Shown here piece by piece: positions 8,652-17,650 of a stretch of 64,000 bases of DNA. Numbering within the stretch: position 1 is the first letter of the stretch; each line of letters starts with the position of its first letter. Under the pieces are notes generated by a model. It was not told the DNA's origin, did not search any database, and saw only the letters and a program-made list of their open reading frames with translations. This DNA comes from Paracoccus marcusii. Lineage in GTDB: Bacteria; Pseudomonadota; Alphaproteobacteria; Rhodobacterales; Rhodobacteraceae. The position numbers and the translations under genes are program-made. The stretch lies in contig NZ_CP117466.1 in the NCBI RefSeq assembly GCF_028621715.1, positions 2,244,501 to 2,308,500 of the forward strand, read 5' to 3'.

Positions 8652-9652
8652 GGCGTCTCTCCTTTGGTGGCGCCAGCCGTGCGGAGGGTCTCCAGCGCCG
8701 GCAACAGTTGGGTCTGCACGGCATGGCTGTCGGGGGTGTGGCGATACTCGATAGTGGTCTGCTTGGGGCCAAGGCGGGATCCCAGATAGTCCGCCCCCGT
8801 CGCATGAATCAGCACGTCGCAGTCGGCCAGCAGGCGATCAAGATCCTCGGCATTGCGTGCAACGGCGCTCACACGACCCAGATGCGGTGCGAACCGACCG
8901 ACGCCGGCCTTCAGCACGCTGAGGAAATCATCGAAATACGAAACCAGCAGCACGCGCGCATCTGGTCGGATGCCGGCAAGGGCCACGCGTGTAGCTTCGT
9001 TCGGGATCAGGATCATGCTGACCTGCGGGATGCCCGGAAACAAATCGGCCGCCTGTGTCGCAAGCGTCCGCGGTGAGACGACCAGATCGACGCGGGCAGG
9101 CAGGTCGTCCCGCCGGTCGATGGTCCAAGGGATGACGTCGTCGTCTGGTGACAGATACGGCGTCAGATCCCGGGCATAGGCCGCGGTCGCGTCACTGAAC
9201 GTCCCTAATACCACGACGCGCAGGGGACGCGGCGCGGCGGACGCCGCCATCGTCACGCGAAAGGCGATATCCTGCGCTGTCAGCCCCAGCTCACGGCCAG
9301 CGGCGACAAGCGCAGCGATCTGACGTTCCAGTGCGGCCAACTGCCGCGTGCGTGCGGCGCAAGGGATGCCGCGATCAGTGACGAAGGTGCCCGATCCGAT
9401 GCGCCCCTCGATCTGGCCTCGTTCCTGCAAGGCGGCAAAGACGTTGCTGACCGTGACAGGCGACATCCCTAATGTCGCTGCGAGCTTTCGCACCGAAGGT
9501 AGGCGGCTGCCGGGGGGGATGTCGCCCGCAGCGATCCCGTATTCCAATGCTCCCCGCAGCTGCACGGAAACCGGGACCGATGAGGCCGGGTCAATTGCAT
9601 GGGCAATCCGCGACAGGGCGGCGTCCAGCTCAAGGGTGGGGTCTGCGCTCAT
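8648..9652 (-). CDS. GntR-family transcriptional regulator with sensor-like C-terminal domain
   Basis: A 334-residue regulator. Residues about 20-95 form a GntR winged helix (the part from SVQLRGALEYGI to GSGTFVTD, including the recognition region KLAATLGMSPVTVSNVF). The remainder resembles a periplasmic-binding-protein-like ligand domain (PLRVVVLGTFSDAT) rather than the aminotransferase or FCD domains of other GntR groups. It heads the - strand operon with ATGA coupling to the next gene and lies divergent from the dipeptide ABC operon. A perfect 15-bp palindrome 5-19 bp before its start codon, and a related site before the transporter gene, are likely its operators, so autoregulation and control of both operons is the simplest model. 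Confidence 0.82.
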   Translation of the reverse strand: MSADPTLELDAALSRIAHAIDPASSVPVSVQLRGALEYGIAAGDIPPGSRLPSVRKLAATLGMSPVTVSNVFAALQERGQIEGRIGSGTFVTDRGIPCAARTRQLAALERQIAALVAAGRELGLTAQDIAFRVTMAASAAPRPLRVVVLGTFSDATAAYARDLTPYLSPDDDVIPWTIDRRDDLPARVDLVVSPRTLATQAADLFPGIPQVSMILIPNEATRVALAGIRPDARVLLVSYFDDFLSVLKAGVGRFAPHLGRVSAVARNAEDLDRLLADCDVLIHATGADYLGSRLGPKQTTIEYRHTPDSHAVQTQLLPALETLRTAGATKGETP

Positions 9653-9655
9653 ACC

Positions 9656-9675
9656 GTATCATTGAATGATAACAG
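9656..9675. promoter_or_regulatory. Putative GntR operator, regulator side
   Basis: Sequence GTATCATTGAATGATAACAG. It contains the perfect palindrome TATCATT-G-AATGATA (9657-9671) directly upstream of the GntR start codon at 9652. It matches 16 of 20 positions with a second site at 9802-9821. Role as operator is inferred from symmetry, repetition and position. Confidence 0.55.
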
Positions 9676-9773
9676 TTAGTGGCTCAAGAACAATTTTGGC
9701 GATATTGCGGCTGAACCGATGGTCAGAAGTCTAGCAGCAACGAGAACTTAAGACATTTAATTTCGAAAATTTC

Positions 9774-9803
9774 TTGACGTGCAAAAAAAACGGCCGCTAG
9801 TGT
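9774..9803 (+). promoter_or_regulatory. Putative promoter of the dipeptide ABC operon
   Basis: A TTGACG -35 hexamer at 9774-9779 with a weak -10 (TAGTGT, 9798-9803) 18 bp downstream. The -10 end overlaps the second operator-like site, as expected for repression. The -10 match is poor, so the exact start of transcription is uncertain. Confidence 0.35.
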
Positions 9804-9821
9804 TACAGTCAATGATAACAG
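9802..9821. promoter_or_regulatory. Putative GntR operator, transporter side
   Basis: Sequence GTTACAGTCAATGATAACAG, 13 bp before the ATG of the solute-binding gene. It shares AATGATAACAG with the site at 9656-9675 and has TGTTA / TAACA ends (9801-9805 and 9816-9820). Confidence 0.5.
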
Positions 9822-9834
9822 GTGAGGTTCGGAA

Positions 9835-11406
9835 ATGGCTAAAAATGCTCTTTACTCGGGAATCGCTTTCATCGCCTTGATGGCTGCCGCACCGGCAGTT
9901 ATGGCGCAGGATCTGACCATCGGCCTTCGCGCCGGCCCGGATTCGATCGATCCGCACTGGTCGACCTTGGGTAGTCAAGCCGAGGCGCTTCGTCATGTCT
10001 TCGATACGTTGGTCGATGCGGATGAGACGCTGCAGCTGCAGCCGGGCCTCGCCGTCAGCTGGACGCCCATTGACGACACCACCTGGGAGTTCAAGTTGCG
10101 CGAAGGCGTAACCTTCCATGACGGCACGCCCTTCACAGCCGAGGACGTCAAGTTCTCGATCGAGCGCATTCCTGCCGTTACCGGCCCGATGCCTATGACC
10201 CTTTATACCAAATATGTCGCGTCGGTCGAAGTCGTGGACGACTATACGCTGCGCATCACGACCAACGGGATGGCACCGTCCCTGCCGAACGACTTCACGC
10301 GCCTGTTTGTTGTTCCGTCCGAGACCGGGATGGAAGCAGGGAACGAGGAATTCAATTCCGGCGAGAAGGCAATCGGCACCGGCCCTTACAAGTTCGTCAG
10401 CTGGCAGCCCAAGGGCGACTTGGTTGTCGAACGCAACGATGATTACTGGGGGGAGGCCCCGGCGTGGGAGCGGGTCACGCGCCGCGAGATCCCCGACGAT
10501 GCCGCACGTGTTGCTGCCCTTAAGTCGGGACAAGTGGATATGATCAACTATGTTCCTGCCACTGATTATCTGGCGATGCAGTCCGACAGCAACCTCGATA
10601 CGTTTGTATCGGATTCGATCTACATCCTGAACATTGCGCCGTCGGTGAAGGATGAGGAGCCGCAGCCCATTAAGGTCAACGGGCAGGAGATCGATGGCAA
10701 CCCACTGCAGGACGTGCGCGTCCGTAAGGCGCTGGATCTGGCGATCAACCGCGACGTCCTGGTGAACGTGGTGCTGGAGGGTCTGGGCACGCCGGCCAAC
10801 CAGCTGATGCCCGAAGGGTTCTTCGGCTATTCGTCGGACATCCCGGCGCCTGCCTATGACATCGATCAGGCCAAAGCGCTGCTGACCGAGGCAGGCTATC
10901 CCGACGGGTTCGAAATCGACTTCACCTGCACGAACAATCGTGTTCCCGGCGACGCGGTGGTCTGCGAGGCATTGGCCCAGATGTGGTCGCGCTTGGGCCT
11001 GACGGTGAACGCGCAGGCCTTGAACGGCACGGTCTTCTTCCCGGCGGCGCAGCGAGAAGAATACACAATGACCATGTCCGCCTGGGGCACGCTAACCGGC
11101 GAGGCGGCCTATACCTATGGTGCGCTTGTCCACACCCAGGACGCCGAGAAGGGTTTTGGCAACTTCAACAGGTCCGGCTATTCGAACCCCGAATTCGACC
11201 GGATCTTCAGCGAGGGAAGCCAGACCTTGGATACGGACGCGCGCCGCGAGCTTTATAAGCAGGCGTCCGAGATCGCGATGGAGGATCGCGCGCTGATCCC
11301 TACCGTAATTCTGCAGAGCGTGTGGGCATCGAAGGCGGGCATGGTCGATTTCACCCCTCGCGTCGACCAGGAAACCCGGGCCTACGCGATCACCCCAAAA
11401 GAGTAA
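9835..11406 (+). CDS. Dipeptide/oligopeptide ABC transporter, periplasmic solute-binding protein
   Basis: A 523-residue family 5 (DppA/OppA/NikA-like) extracytoplasmic binding protein. A Sec signal peptide is plain: MAKNALYSGIAFIALMAAAP followed by AVMAQ, with cleavage after AMA-like VMAQ at about residue 24. Family landmarks include LAVSWTPIDDTTWEFKLREG, YKFVSWQPKGDLVVERNDDYWG and DVRVRKALDLAINRD. It captures a peptide-like solute for the two permeases and two ATPases encoded next. First gene of a six-gene + strand operon ending with an M32 carboxypeptidase. The 91-bp gap to the first permease may hold a transcript-processing or translation-control site, common after binding-protein genes. 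Confidence 0.9.
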   Translation: MAKNALYSGIAFIALMAAAPAVMAQDLTIGLRAGPDSIDPHWSTLGSQAEALRHVFDTLVDADETLQLQPGLAVSWTPIDDTTWEFKLREGVTFHDGTPFTAEDVKFSIERIPAVTGPMPMTLYTKYVASVEVVDDYTLRITTNGMAPSLPNDFTRLFVVPSETGMEAGNEEFNSGEKAIGTGPYKFVSWQPKGDLVVERNDDYWGEAPAWERVTRREIPDDAARVAALKSGQVDMINYVPATDYLAMQSDSNLDTFVSDSIYILNIAPSVKDEEPQPIKVNGQEIDGNPLQDVRVRKALDLAINRDVLVNVVLEGLGTPANQLMPEGFFGYSSDIPAPAYDIDQAKALLTEAGYPDGFEIDFTCTNNRVPGDAVVCEALAQMWSRLGLTVNAQALNGTVFFPAAQREEYTMTMSAWGTLTGEAAYTYGALVHTQDAEKGFGNFNRSGYSNPEFDRIFSEGSQTLDTDARRELYKQASEIAMEDRALIPTVILQSVWASKAGMVDFTPRVDQETRAYAITPKE

Positions 11407-11497
11407 TCTGACAACCGTGTGGCGCGTCCCTTTTGGGAGGCGCGCCGCCGACGCCCCTGTCGGGCGATATCGGGCAGGGAAAAAACGGGGGATTGCG

Positions 11498-12472
11498 ATG
11501 TTTGGCTATCTTGTCGGTCGACTGATACAGGCGATGATGGTCGTGTTCGTCATGTCGGTAATCGTCTTTGTTGGCGTCTACGCGATCGGCAACCCGATCG
11601 ACGTGATGATCGACCCTGGCGCAAGCCAGGAGATCCGCGAGAATCTGATCCGGCAATACGGGTTCGACCAGCCCCTGTGGCAACAGTATTTCACCTTCGT
11701 CGGCAATGTGTTCCGGGGCGATCTGGGCCGGTCCATGGTCTACAACATCCCGGTCACGTCGCTTGTCTTCTCGCGCTTGCCTGCAACGCTGGAACTGGTT
11801 CTGGTGTCCGTGGGCATCGCTACGCTGATTGGTGTGCCTGCCGGAATGTATGCGGGCTACCGTCCGAACGGCATCCCTGCCAAGCTGATCATGGCGCTGT
11901 CCGTCTTGGGTTTTTCTGTCCCGACCTTCTGGATTGGGATGCTGTTGATCATGGGGTTCGCCGTCAATCTCGGCTGGCTGCCTTCTGGGGGGCGCGGAGA
12001 GGTCGGGCAGGTCCTGTGGTTGAAAACGTCGTTGGCGACTGCGGATGGCTGGGCCCATGTGATCATGCCGGCGGTCAATCTGTCGCTGTTCAAGATGGGC
12101 CTGATGATCCGACTGACCCGTGCCGGCATGGTCGAGGCGATGGGAACGGATTACGTCCGCTTTGCGCGCGCGCAGGGACTGCCCGACCGGCAGATCGTGT
12201 TCGGACACATCATGCGCAACATCTCGATCCCGCTGGTCACCGTGTTCGGGCTGGAACTGGGCTCGACCCTCGCGTTCGCGGTGGTCACCGAGACCGTCTT
12301 CAACTGGCCGGGCGTAGGCAAGCTGATCATCGACAGCATCCTGCAATTGGACCGACCGGTCATGGTTTCCTACCTGGTGATGGTCGTGCTGCTGTTCGTG
12401 ATGATCAACTTGGTCGTCGACCTGATCTATGCGCGGCTTGATCCCCGCGTCCGTCTGAAGGGAGGCTCTTGA
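11498..12472 (+). CDS. Dipeptide-type ABC transporter permease (DppB-like)
   Basis: A 324-residue inner-membrane permease with an N-terminal hydrophobic helix (LVGRLIQAMMVVFVMSVIVF), the periplasmic loop and five more membrane segments of the DppB/OppB family. The cytoplasmic EAA-type loop reads around MGTDYVRFARAQGLPDRQI. The ATG at 11498 is chosen because family members start with M-x-x-Y-L-x-x-R; a longer frame from 11417 lacks a family-like start. The stop overlaps the next permease start as TGATG. Confidence 0.9.
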   Translation: MFGYLVGRLIQAMMVVFVMSVIVFVGVYAIGNPIDVMIDPGASQEIRENLIRQYGFDQPLWQQYFTFVGNVFRGDLGRSMVYNIPVTSLVFSRLPATLELVLVSVGIATLIGVPAGMYAGYRPNGIPAKLIMALSVLGFSVPTFWIGMLLIMGFAVNLGWLPSGGRGEVGQVLWLKTSLATADGWAHVIMPAVNLSLFKMGLMIRLTRAGMVEAMGTDYVRFARAQGLPDRQIVFGHIMRNISIPLVTVFGLELGSTLAFAVVTETVFNWPGVGKLIIDSILQLDRPVMVSYLVMVVLLFVMINLVVDLIYARLDPRVRLKGGS

Positions 12473-13398
12473 TGGCCCATATCGGAAACGTTCTGGCGGT
12501 CCCTTCCGCGGCCCCGGCCGAGACGCGGGTGATGCGCCTGCGCAACTTCTGGTCCGACTATCGCCGGTCGTGGGTGGCGGTCGGCGCGCTGGTGGTGATC
12601 GTGGCGTTGCTGGTCGCGTCATTTGGGGCACCTTGGCTGGTGCCGCAGGATCCCTATGATTTGGGGCAACTGGATTGGGCGGATGCCTTCCTGCAACCGG
12701 GCCAGACGGGATCCGGCGGCTATGTGCATCTGCTGGGCACGGACAATGCGGGTCGCGACATGCTCTCCGCGATCCTTTACGGGCTGCGGACCAGTTTTCT
12801 GATCGGGATCTCGGCCGGGGTGCTGGCACTGACCCTGGGGATCAGCATCGGCCTGACGGCCGCGTATTTCGGCGGCCGGATCGAGGCGTTGCTGATGCGG
12901 ATCGTGGACCTTCAGCTGTCCATGCCCGCCATCCTGCTGGCCTTGGTGATGGCCGCCGTTCTGGGGCAGGGGGTGCCGCAGATCATCCTAGCCTTGGTGG
13001 TGGCGCAATACGCCTACTTCGCCCGCACGACCCATGGCGCCGCGTCTGTCGAGCGTCGAAAGGACTATATCGAGGCGGCCCGGTCGACCCCGCTGCCGAC
13101 CCGGCGGATCCTGTTCAAGCATCTGCTGCCCAACGTCCTGCCCCCGCTGATCGTCGTGGCCACCGTGCAGGTTGCCAGCGCCATTTCATTGGAGGCGACG
13201 CTGTCCTTTCTGGGCGTCGGCCTGCCGCTGACCGAACCGTCACTGGGGTCCCTGATCTCCAACGGCTTCAAGTATATTCATGCCGGGCGCTCATGGCTAT
13301 CCATCTATCCCGGCGTCTTCCTGATGATCACGGTCGTGGCCATCAACCTGGTCGGCGATCAGGTCAGGACAGTGATTGACCCGAGGAACAGCAGATGA
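12472..13398 (+). CDS. Dipeptide-type ABC transporter permease (DppC-like)
   Basis: A 308-residue permease of the DppC/OppC family. It has an N-terminal membrane helix (VAVGALVVIVALLVASFGAP), the typical LLGTDNAGRDMLSAILYG motif after the first periplasmic segment, and the EAA loop ERRKDYIEAARSTPLPTRRI. The ATG at 12472 is preceded by GGGAGG at 12460-12465; a TTG one codon earlier is possible but less likely. It ends in ATGA overlap with the first ATPase gene. Confidence 0.9.
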   Translation: MAHIGNVLAVPSAAPAETRVMRLRNFWSDYRRSWVAVGALVVIVALLVASFGAPWLVPQDPYDLGQLDWADAFLQPGQTGSGGYVHLLGTDNAGRDMLSAILYGLRTSFLIGISAGVLALTLGISIGLTAAYFGGRIEALLMRIVDLQLSMPAILLALVMAAVLGQGVPQIILALVVAQYAYFARTTHGAASVERRKDYIEAARSTPLPTRRILFKHLLPNVLPPLIVVATVQVASAISLEATLSFLGVGLPLTEPSLGSLISNGFKYIHAGRSWLSIYPGVFLMITVVAINLVGDQVRTVIDPRNSR

Positions 13399-14360
13399 CC
13401 GCAGCACTCGACGTCAAGGGACTGACCACGCGGTTCGAGACCCGCGCAGGTCATGTCACGGCGGTCAACGATGTCAGCTTCGCCGTGCAGCCCGGCCGGA
13501 TCATGGGCCTTGTGGGCGAAAGTGGGTCTGGAAAGAGCGTCACCGGTTTCTCGATCCTTGGTCTGATCGACGCACCGGGAGAGGTTACGGCGGGCGCTGT
13601 GCTGGTTGACGGCGTGGATCTCCGGCAGCTGTCCACGGAGGACCTGCGCAAGATGCGCGGCCGCAAGGTCGCGATGGTCTTTCAGGATCCGATGATGACC
13701 TTGAACCCGGTCCTCCGCGTAGGTGACCAGATGGCAATGGCGGTGCGGGTCCATCAGGCCATGTCCAAATCGGATGCCTTGGAGCACGCACGGAAGGCAC
13801 TGGAGGTGGTGGGCATTCCATCCCCCGCGGAACGCCTCAAGGCCTATCCGCATCAGCTGTCCGGCGGCATGCGTCAGCGGGTGGCGATCGCCATGGCGCT
13901 GCTGCACAGCCCGTCCGTCATCATTGCCGACGAGGCCACGACGGCGCTGGATGTCTCGATCCAGGGCCAGATCTTGGCCGAAGTGCGCGAGTTGGCAGAC
14001 AAGACTGGCGCTGCGATCGTCTGGATCACTCACGATCTGGCCGTGGTCTCCAGCCTGGCCGACGATATCTGTGTGATGTATGCGGGCCGCATCGTCGAAC
14101 GCGGCACGGCGGAACAGGTGATCGGGGGCCCGCGGCACCCCTATACCCAAGGGTTGCTGGACTCAATTCCTGCACTTCATGAACCTGGTCGTAAGCTTCC
14201 GCAGATCCCCGGATCGACGCCACAGCTTTCGCGCCTGCCGGAGGGGTGCCCGTTCCGGCCCCGCTGCCCCCGTGCGACCGACCTGTGCTGCACCGAGCCG
14301 CCGCTGGATGTCCGCGACGGGCAGGCCGTCTTGTGCCACTACCCCCTGGAGGGCGTATGA
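13395..14360 (+). CDS. Dipeptide-type ABC transporter ATP-binding protein (DppD-like)
   Basis: A 321-residue ABC ATPase. Walker A is GESGSGKS, the Q-loop is VFQDPMMTLNP, the signature is LSGGMRQR, Walker B is VIIADEATTALD and the switch histidine is in THDLAVV. The C-terminal oligopeptide-transporter extension with its Cys-rich metal-binding segment (CPFRPRCPRATDLC) is present. It couples by ATGA overlap to the genes on both sides. Confidence 0.92.
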   Translation: MTAALDVKGLTTRFETRAGHVTAVNDVSFAVQPGRIMGLVGESGSGKSVTGFSILGLIDAPGEVTAGAVLVDGVDLRQLSTEDLRKMRGRKVAMVFQDPMMTLNPVLRVGDQMAMAVRVHQAMSKSDALEHARKALEVVGIPSPAERLKAYPHQLSGGMRQRVAIAMALLHSPSVIIADEATTALDVSIQGQILAEVRELADKTGAAIVWITHDLAVVSSLADDICVMYAGRIVERGTAEQVIGGPRHPYTQGLLDSIPALHEPGRKLPQIPGSTPQLSRLPEGCPFRPRCPRATDLCCTEPPLDVRDGQAVLCHYPLEGV

Positions 14361-15379
14361 CCGATCCGATCCTGAAGATCGATACCGTTTCGAAGCGGTT
14401 CACTCGCAGGCCAGGACTGGCAGAGCGTCTGGCCGGTAAGTTCACCGGCGGGGGCAAACCCGTGACTGTGCATGCGCTGACTGACGTGTCACTGGAGGTC
14501 GCAAAGGGCGAGGTTCTGGGCATCGTCGGTGAATCCGGCTGCGGGAAATCGACGCTGGGTCGGGTCATCGCGGGCATCCATGCTCCGACCTCGGGCAGCG
14601 TGACGTTGAACGGCCAGCCGATTGCCGATCAGCGGGGTGGCACCATCCACAAGCGGACGACGCAGGTCCAGATGATCCATCAAGACCCCTTCGCCAGCCT
14701 CAACCCGCGTATGAAGGTCGGCGAGACCTTGGCAGAAGGTCCGCGCTATCACGGCATTATCCCCGCGGATCAGGTGCGCACCCGCGTCCGTGCCCTGCTG
14801 GAGCAGGTCGGGCTGGAGGCAGCCTATGCCGACCGGCTGCCGCACCAGTTTTCCGGCGGCCAGCGTCAGCGTATCGCCATTGCCCGCGCCTTGGCGATGC
14901 AGCCCGAGGTGCTGGTGCTGGATGAGGCCGTGGCCTCGCTGGACGTGTCGATCCAGGCGCAGGTGCTAAACCTGTTCATGGACCTGCGCCACGATCTGGG
15001 CCTGACCGCGCTGTTCATCAGCCACGATCTGTCGGTCGTCCGTCATGTCTGCGATCGCGTGGCGATCATGTATCTGGGCCGGCTGGTCGAACTGGCGCCG
15101 GCCGATCAGCTTTATGCGGATCCGCGCCACCCCTATACCCGAGCGCTGTTCGCCTCGATCCCGACCGTGGGCACGGGCCGCGGCCGGTTCGAGGCCATCA
15201 AGGGAGAGATCCCGTCACCGATAGCACCGCCGCCCGGTTGTGCCTTCCATCCGCGCTGCCCCTTTGCCGGCTCGCGGTGCCGCACCGAGGTGCCGAGGCT
15301 GACCGCGGCCGGGCCGGTGCGGACGGTGGCCTGTCATCTGAACGACGGCGGGGTCGATATGCAGAAAGGTGCCGCATGA
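14357..15379 (+). CDS. Dipeptide-type ABC transporter ATP-binding protein (DppF-like)
   Basis: A 340-residue ABC ATPase, partner of the preceding one. Walker A GESGCGKST, Q-loop IHQDPFASLNPR, signature FSGGQRQR, Walker B VLVLDEAVASLD and the switch histidine SHDLSVV are intact, and the C-terminal CAFHPRCPFAGSRC segment is present. The start at 14357 (MTDPILKI) overlaps the previous stop as ATGA; an upstream in-frame ATG at 14246 lies inside the previous gene. The stop again overlaps the following peptidase start. Confidence 0.92.
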   Translation: MTDPILKIDTVSKRFTRRPGLAERLAGKFTGGGKPVTVHALTDVSLEVAKGEVLGIVGESGCGKSTLGRVIAGIHAPTSGSVTLNGQPIADQRGGTIHKRTTQVQMIHQDPFASLNPRMKVGETLAEGPRYHGIIPADQVRTRVRALLEQVGLEAAYADRLPHQFSGGQRQRIAIARALAMQPEVLVLDEAVASLDVSIQAQVLNLFMDLRHDLGLTALFISHDLSVVRHVCDRVAIMYLGRLVELAPADQLYADPRHPYTRALFASIPTVGTGRGRFEAIKGEIPSPIAPPPGCAFHPRCPFAGSRCRTEVPRLTAAGPVRTVACHLNDGGVDMQKGAA

Positions 15380-16848
15380 CCATTGATCTTCGCACTCGGA
15401 TCGGACGGCTGAACGACGTCCTTTGCACGGTCAACATGCTCAATTGGGACGCACGCACGCAAATGGCCTCGGGGGGTGCCGAAACGCGCGGCCACCAGGT
15501 TGCAACGCTGATGGGCATTGCGCGCCAGATGATCCTGGATCCGGCCATGCAGGATGCGGTCGATGCGGCCGGCGATGACCCACAGGCGCAGGCCGTGCGG
15601 CAGGCTATCGATCACCATGCCCGCCTGCCGGCGGATCTGCTGCAGGCCAAGGCGCAGCATGCGACGGTCGCTGGCGCCGCCTGGGCGAAGGCCCGCGGAC
15701 AAGGTGATTTTGCAATCTTCCAACCGCATCTGGAAAAGGTCGTGGCCTTTGCACGTCGGACTGCCGATGCTCTTGGTCATCAGGGGCATCCTTACGATCC
15801 CATGGTGCAGGTTTTCGAACTGGGCGAGACGGCGGCTAGCTTGGAGACACTGTTCGACAGCCTTCGCGCGGGTATTCTTCCCATCCTGGATCGCGCACGC
15901 ACCCGACCCGCACCCCGCACGGATTTCCTCTATCGGGACTACGATCCGCAGCTTCAGAAGCAGTTCGCGACCAAGATCGCCCACGCCTTGGGCTATGATT
16001 TCGACCGGGGCCGCCTGGACACCGCCGTCCACCCCTTCGAGGTCAGCTTTACTCGCAATGATGTCCGCATCACGTCACGGTGGCCCCGCAACTATCTGCC
16101 GATGTCGATCTTTGGCACCATCCACGAGGTCGGCCACGCGCTCTATGAACAGGGCGTTGACCCGATCCACACTCGCAGCGTCTTTGCGACGGACATGATT
16201 GGGCTCTACGCCGTGGGCGGCACCAGCTTCGGCATGCATGAAAGCCAGTCGCGTCTTCTGGAAAACCACGTTGGGCGCAGTCCGGCCTTCTGGCATGCGC
16301 ATTTCCCGCATCTTCGCGATACCTTTCCCGACCAGCTTTCCGACGTGACGACGGAAGAGTTCGTCGCTGCGGTCAACAGGGTCGAACCGGGGCCCATTCG
16401 TGTTGAGGCTGACGAGTTGACTTATGACTTGCATATCATGCTGCGCGTCCGGATTGAGATGGCCCTCATGGAGGGCAGCCTAGAGGTGGCTGACATACCC
16501 GACACCTGGAACCAGGCGATGAAATCTGATCTGGGGATCGAGATCGACAGTGACGCTCACGGGTGCTTGCAGGACGTTCATTGGTCATCCGGATATATAG
16601 GATCGTTTCCGACCTACACGATCGGCAATATGACGGCCGCACAGTTGATGCGGCACCTTGGAGAAGGATCGCCAGGGGTCATCAGCGCGGTGAACGAAAG
16701 CAATCTAGAACCACTCCGAGGCAGCTTGAGAGAGGCGGTTTGGAAGCACGGGCGGTCATTGACACGTGCTCAGATATTGGACCGCCTCGGCCTGGCGAGT
16801 AACGATCCCTCCGCCTATCTCGAATACTTGGACCGCAAATTCAGCTGA
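15376..16848 (+). CDS. M32 family metallo-carboxypeptidase (carboxypeptidase Taq type)
   Basis: A 490-residue cytoplasmic zinc carboxypeptidase that removes C-terminal residues from peptides. The HEVGH zinc motif is at residues 250-254 and the M32-specific regions around GMHESQSRLLENHVGRS and YDLHIMLRVRIEMALMEG are present; length matches the family (about 500). Translationally coupled (ATGA) to the ABC ATPase gene, so it presumably processes the imported peptide. That suggests the operon imports a peptide or peptide-like conjugate that is then trimmed and fed to the amide-handling enzymes of the divergent operon (inference). Confidence 0.9.
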   Translation: MTIDLRTRIGRLNDVLCTVNMLNWDARTQMASGGAETRGHQVATLMGIARQMILDPAMQDAVDAAGDDPQAQAVRQAIDHHARLPADLLQAKAQHATVAGAAWAKARGQGDFAIFQPHLEKVVAFARRTADALGHQGHPYDPMVQVFELGETAASLETLFDSLRAGILPILDRARTRPAPRTDFLYRDYDPQLQKQFATKIAHALGYDFDRGRLDTAVHPFEVSFTRNDVRITSRWPRNYLPMSIFGTIHEVGHALYEQGVDPIHTRSVFATDMIGLYAVGGTSFGMHESQSRLLENHVGRSPAFWHAHFPHLRDTFPDQLSDVTTEEFVAAVNRVEPGPIRVEADELTYDLHIMLRVRIEMALMEGSLEVADIPDTWNQAMKSDLGIEIDSDAHGCLQDVHWSSGYIGSFPTYTIGNMTAAQLMRHLGEGSPGVISAVNESNLEPLRGSLREAVWKHGRSLTRAQILDRLGLASNDPSAYLEYLDRKFS

Positions 16849-17650
16849 CAAACTGTTTGCGATGGTATACTTGCCGTGACGCGGCTACCTTTGTAAAGCT
16901 GATAATCGGCCGGGCGCATGTCCATCAACGTCATTGAGGCAACTCGACGACTTAAGTTGTCATATTCGACCTCGATTTGCTACCTAACCGGTTCGCTTCG
17001 GAGAGTGGTTGACCTGCGGTGGCTGAGCTATTGCGGCAATTCGGCACTCCGGTCAGCTAGTTTTCACCATCAAGGCTGATCCTGCCGCAAGAGAAGTTGC
17101 TCCGCATACGAATAGCCGCTTCTCGCATATACATAAGCTAATTCGGTGCAATACCAACACGCCGCTTCTCACCCCTCCCATCGACAAGGGTGCTCACCTG
17201 ACGTTCGATAGGGTGACCGTCCGCTTTGGGCTGATGCCGCGACTGCTATACTGCACCACCGTCGGGCTGCTTGCCGCCCTTTGTGATGGACTAGGCGCTG
17301 GCCGTGCTGCGTCGGCGACAAGCGTCTGCTGCTCCTGCGTCCTGAGACCCTTGGCTTGCCGCACAGCGGTCAGACTGCTTCCCGCCCTTTTGGTAGATAG
17401 CGGCGTCAGTGGTGCTGCGGCACGAACGAGCGGCGCCGCCACATGATGCGGAATATCCATTCCACACCGCCATCACGTTGCTTCTCCACCGACGCAGTCA
17501 TTCTCGCTGAGAACGTCGTTAAATCATCCTTGTCAGTGGTGCTCGGTTCCTGCCTCATCCAGATTGAGGTTGGACTGTTGCCCGAGCGATGACATCAACG
17601 TCGTCCCCAGAACCGGCAGCAAGATAAAGCTTAATCGTGGGAGATGCGCA
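16849..17650. other. Intergenic region of about 800 bp with a weak internal duplication
   Basis: AT-richer than its flanks and without a convincing gene. Two stretches, about 17260-17325 and 17368-17433, look like diverged copies of each other, offset by 108 bp; small frames on both strands cover them but none has a good start or known domain. The 3' part carries the leader of the LacI-type gene. Confidence 0.35.

Noticed and set aside
11390-12829. 479-codon frame antisense to the DppB/DppC permeases
   Set aside because: Composition typical of antisense of membrane proteins (His, Asp, Arg and Gln rich), no ribosome binding site, no family resemblance.
17194-17460. 88-codon frame on the - strand and 77-codon frame on the + strand in the long intergenic region
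   Set aside because: No credible start site, no known domain, and the two frames overlap each other; listed only as a region note.
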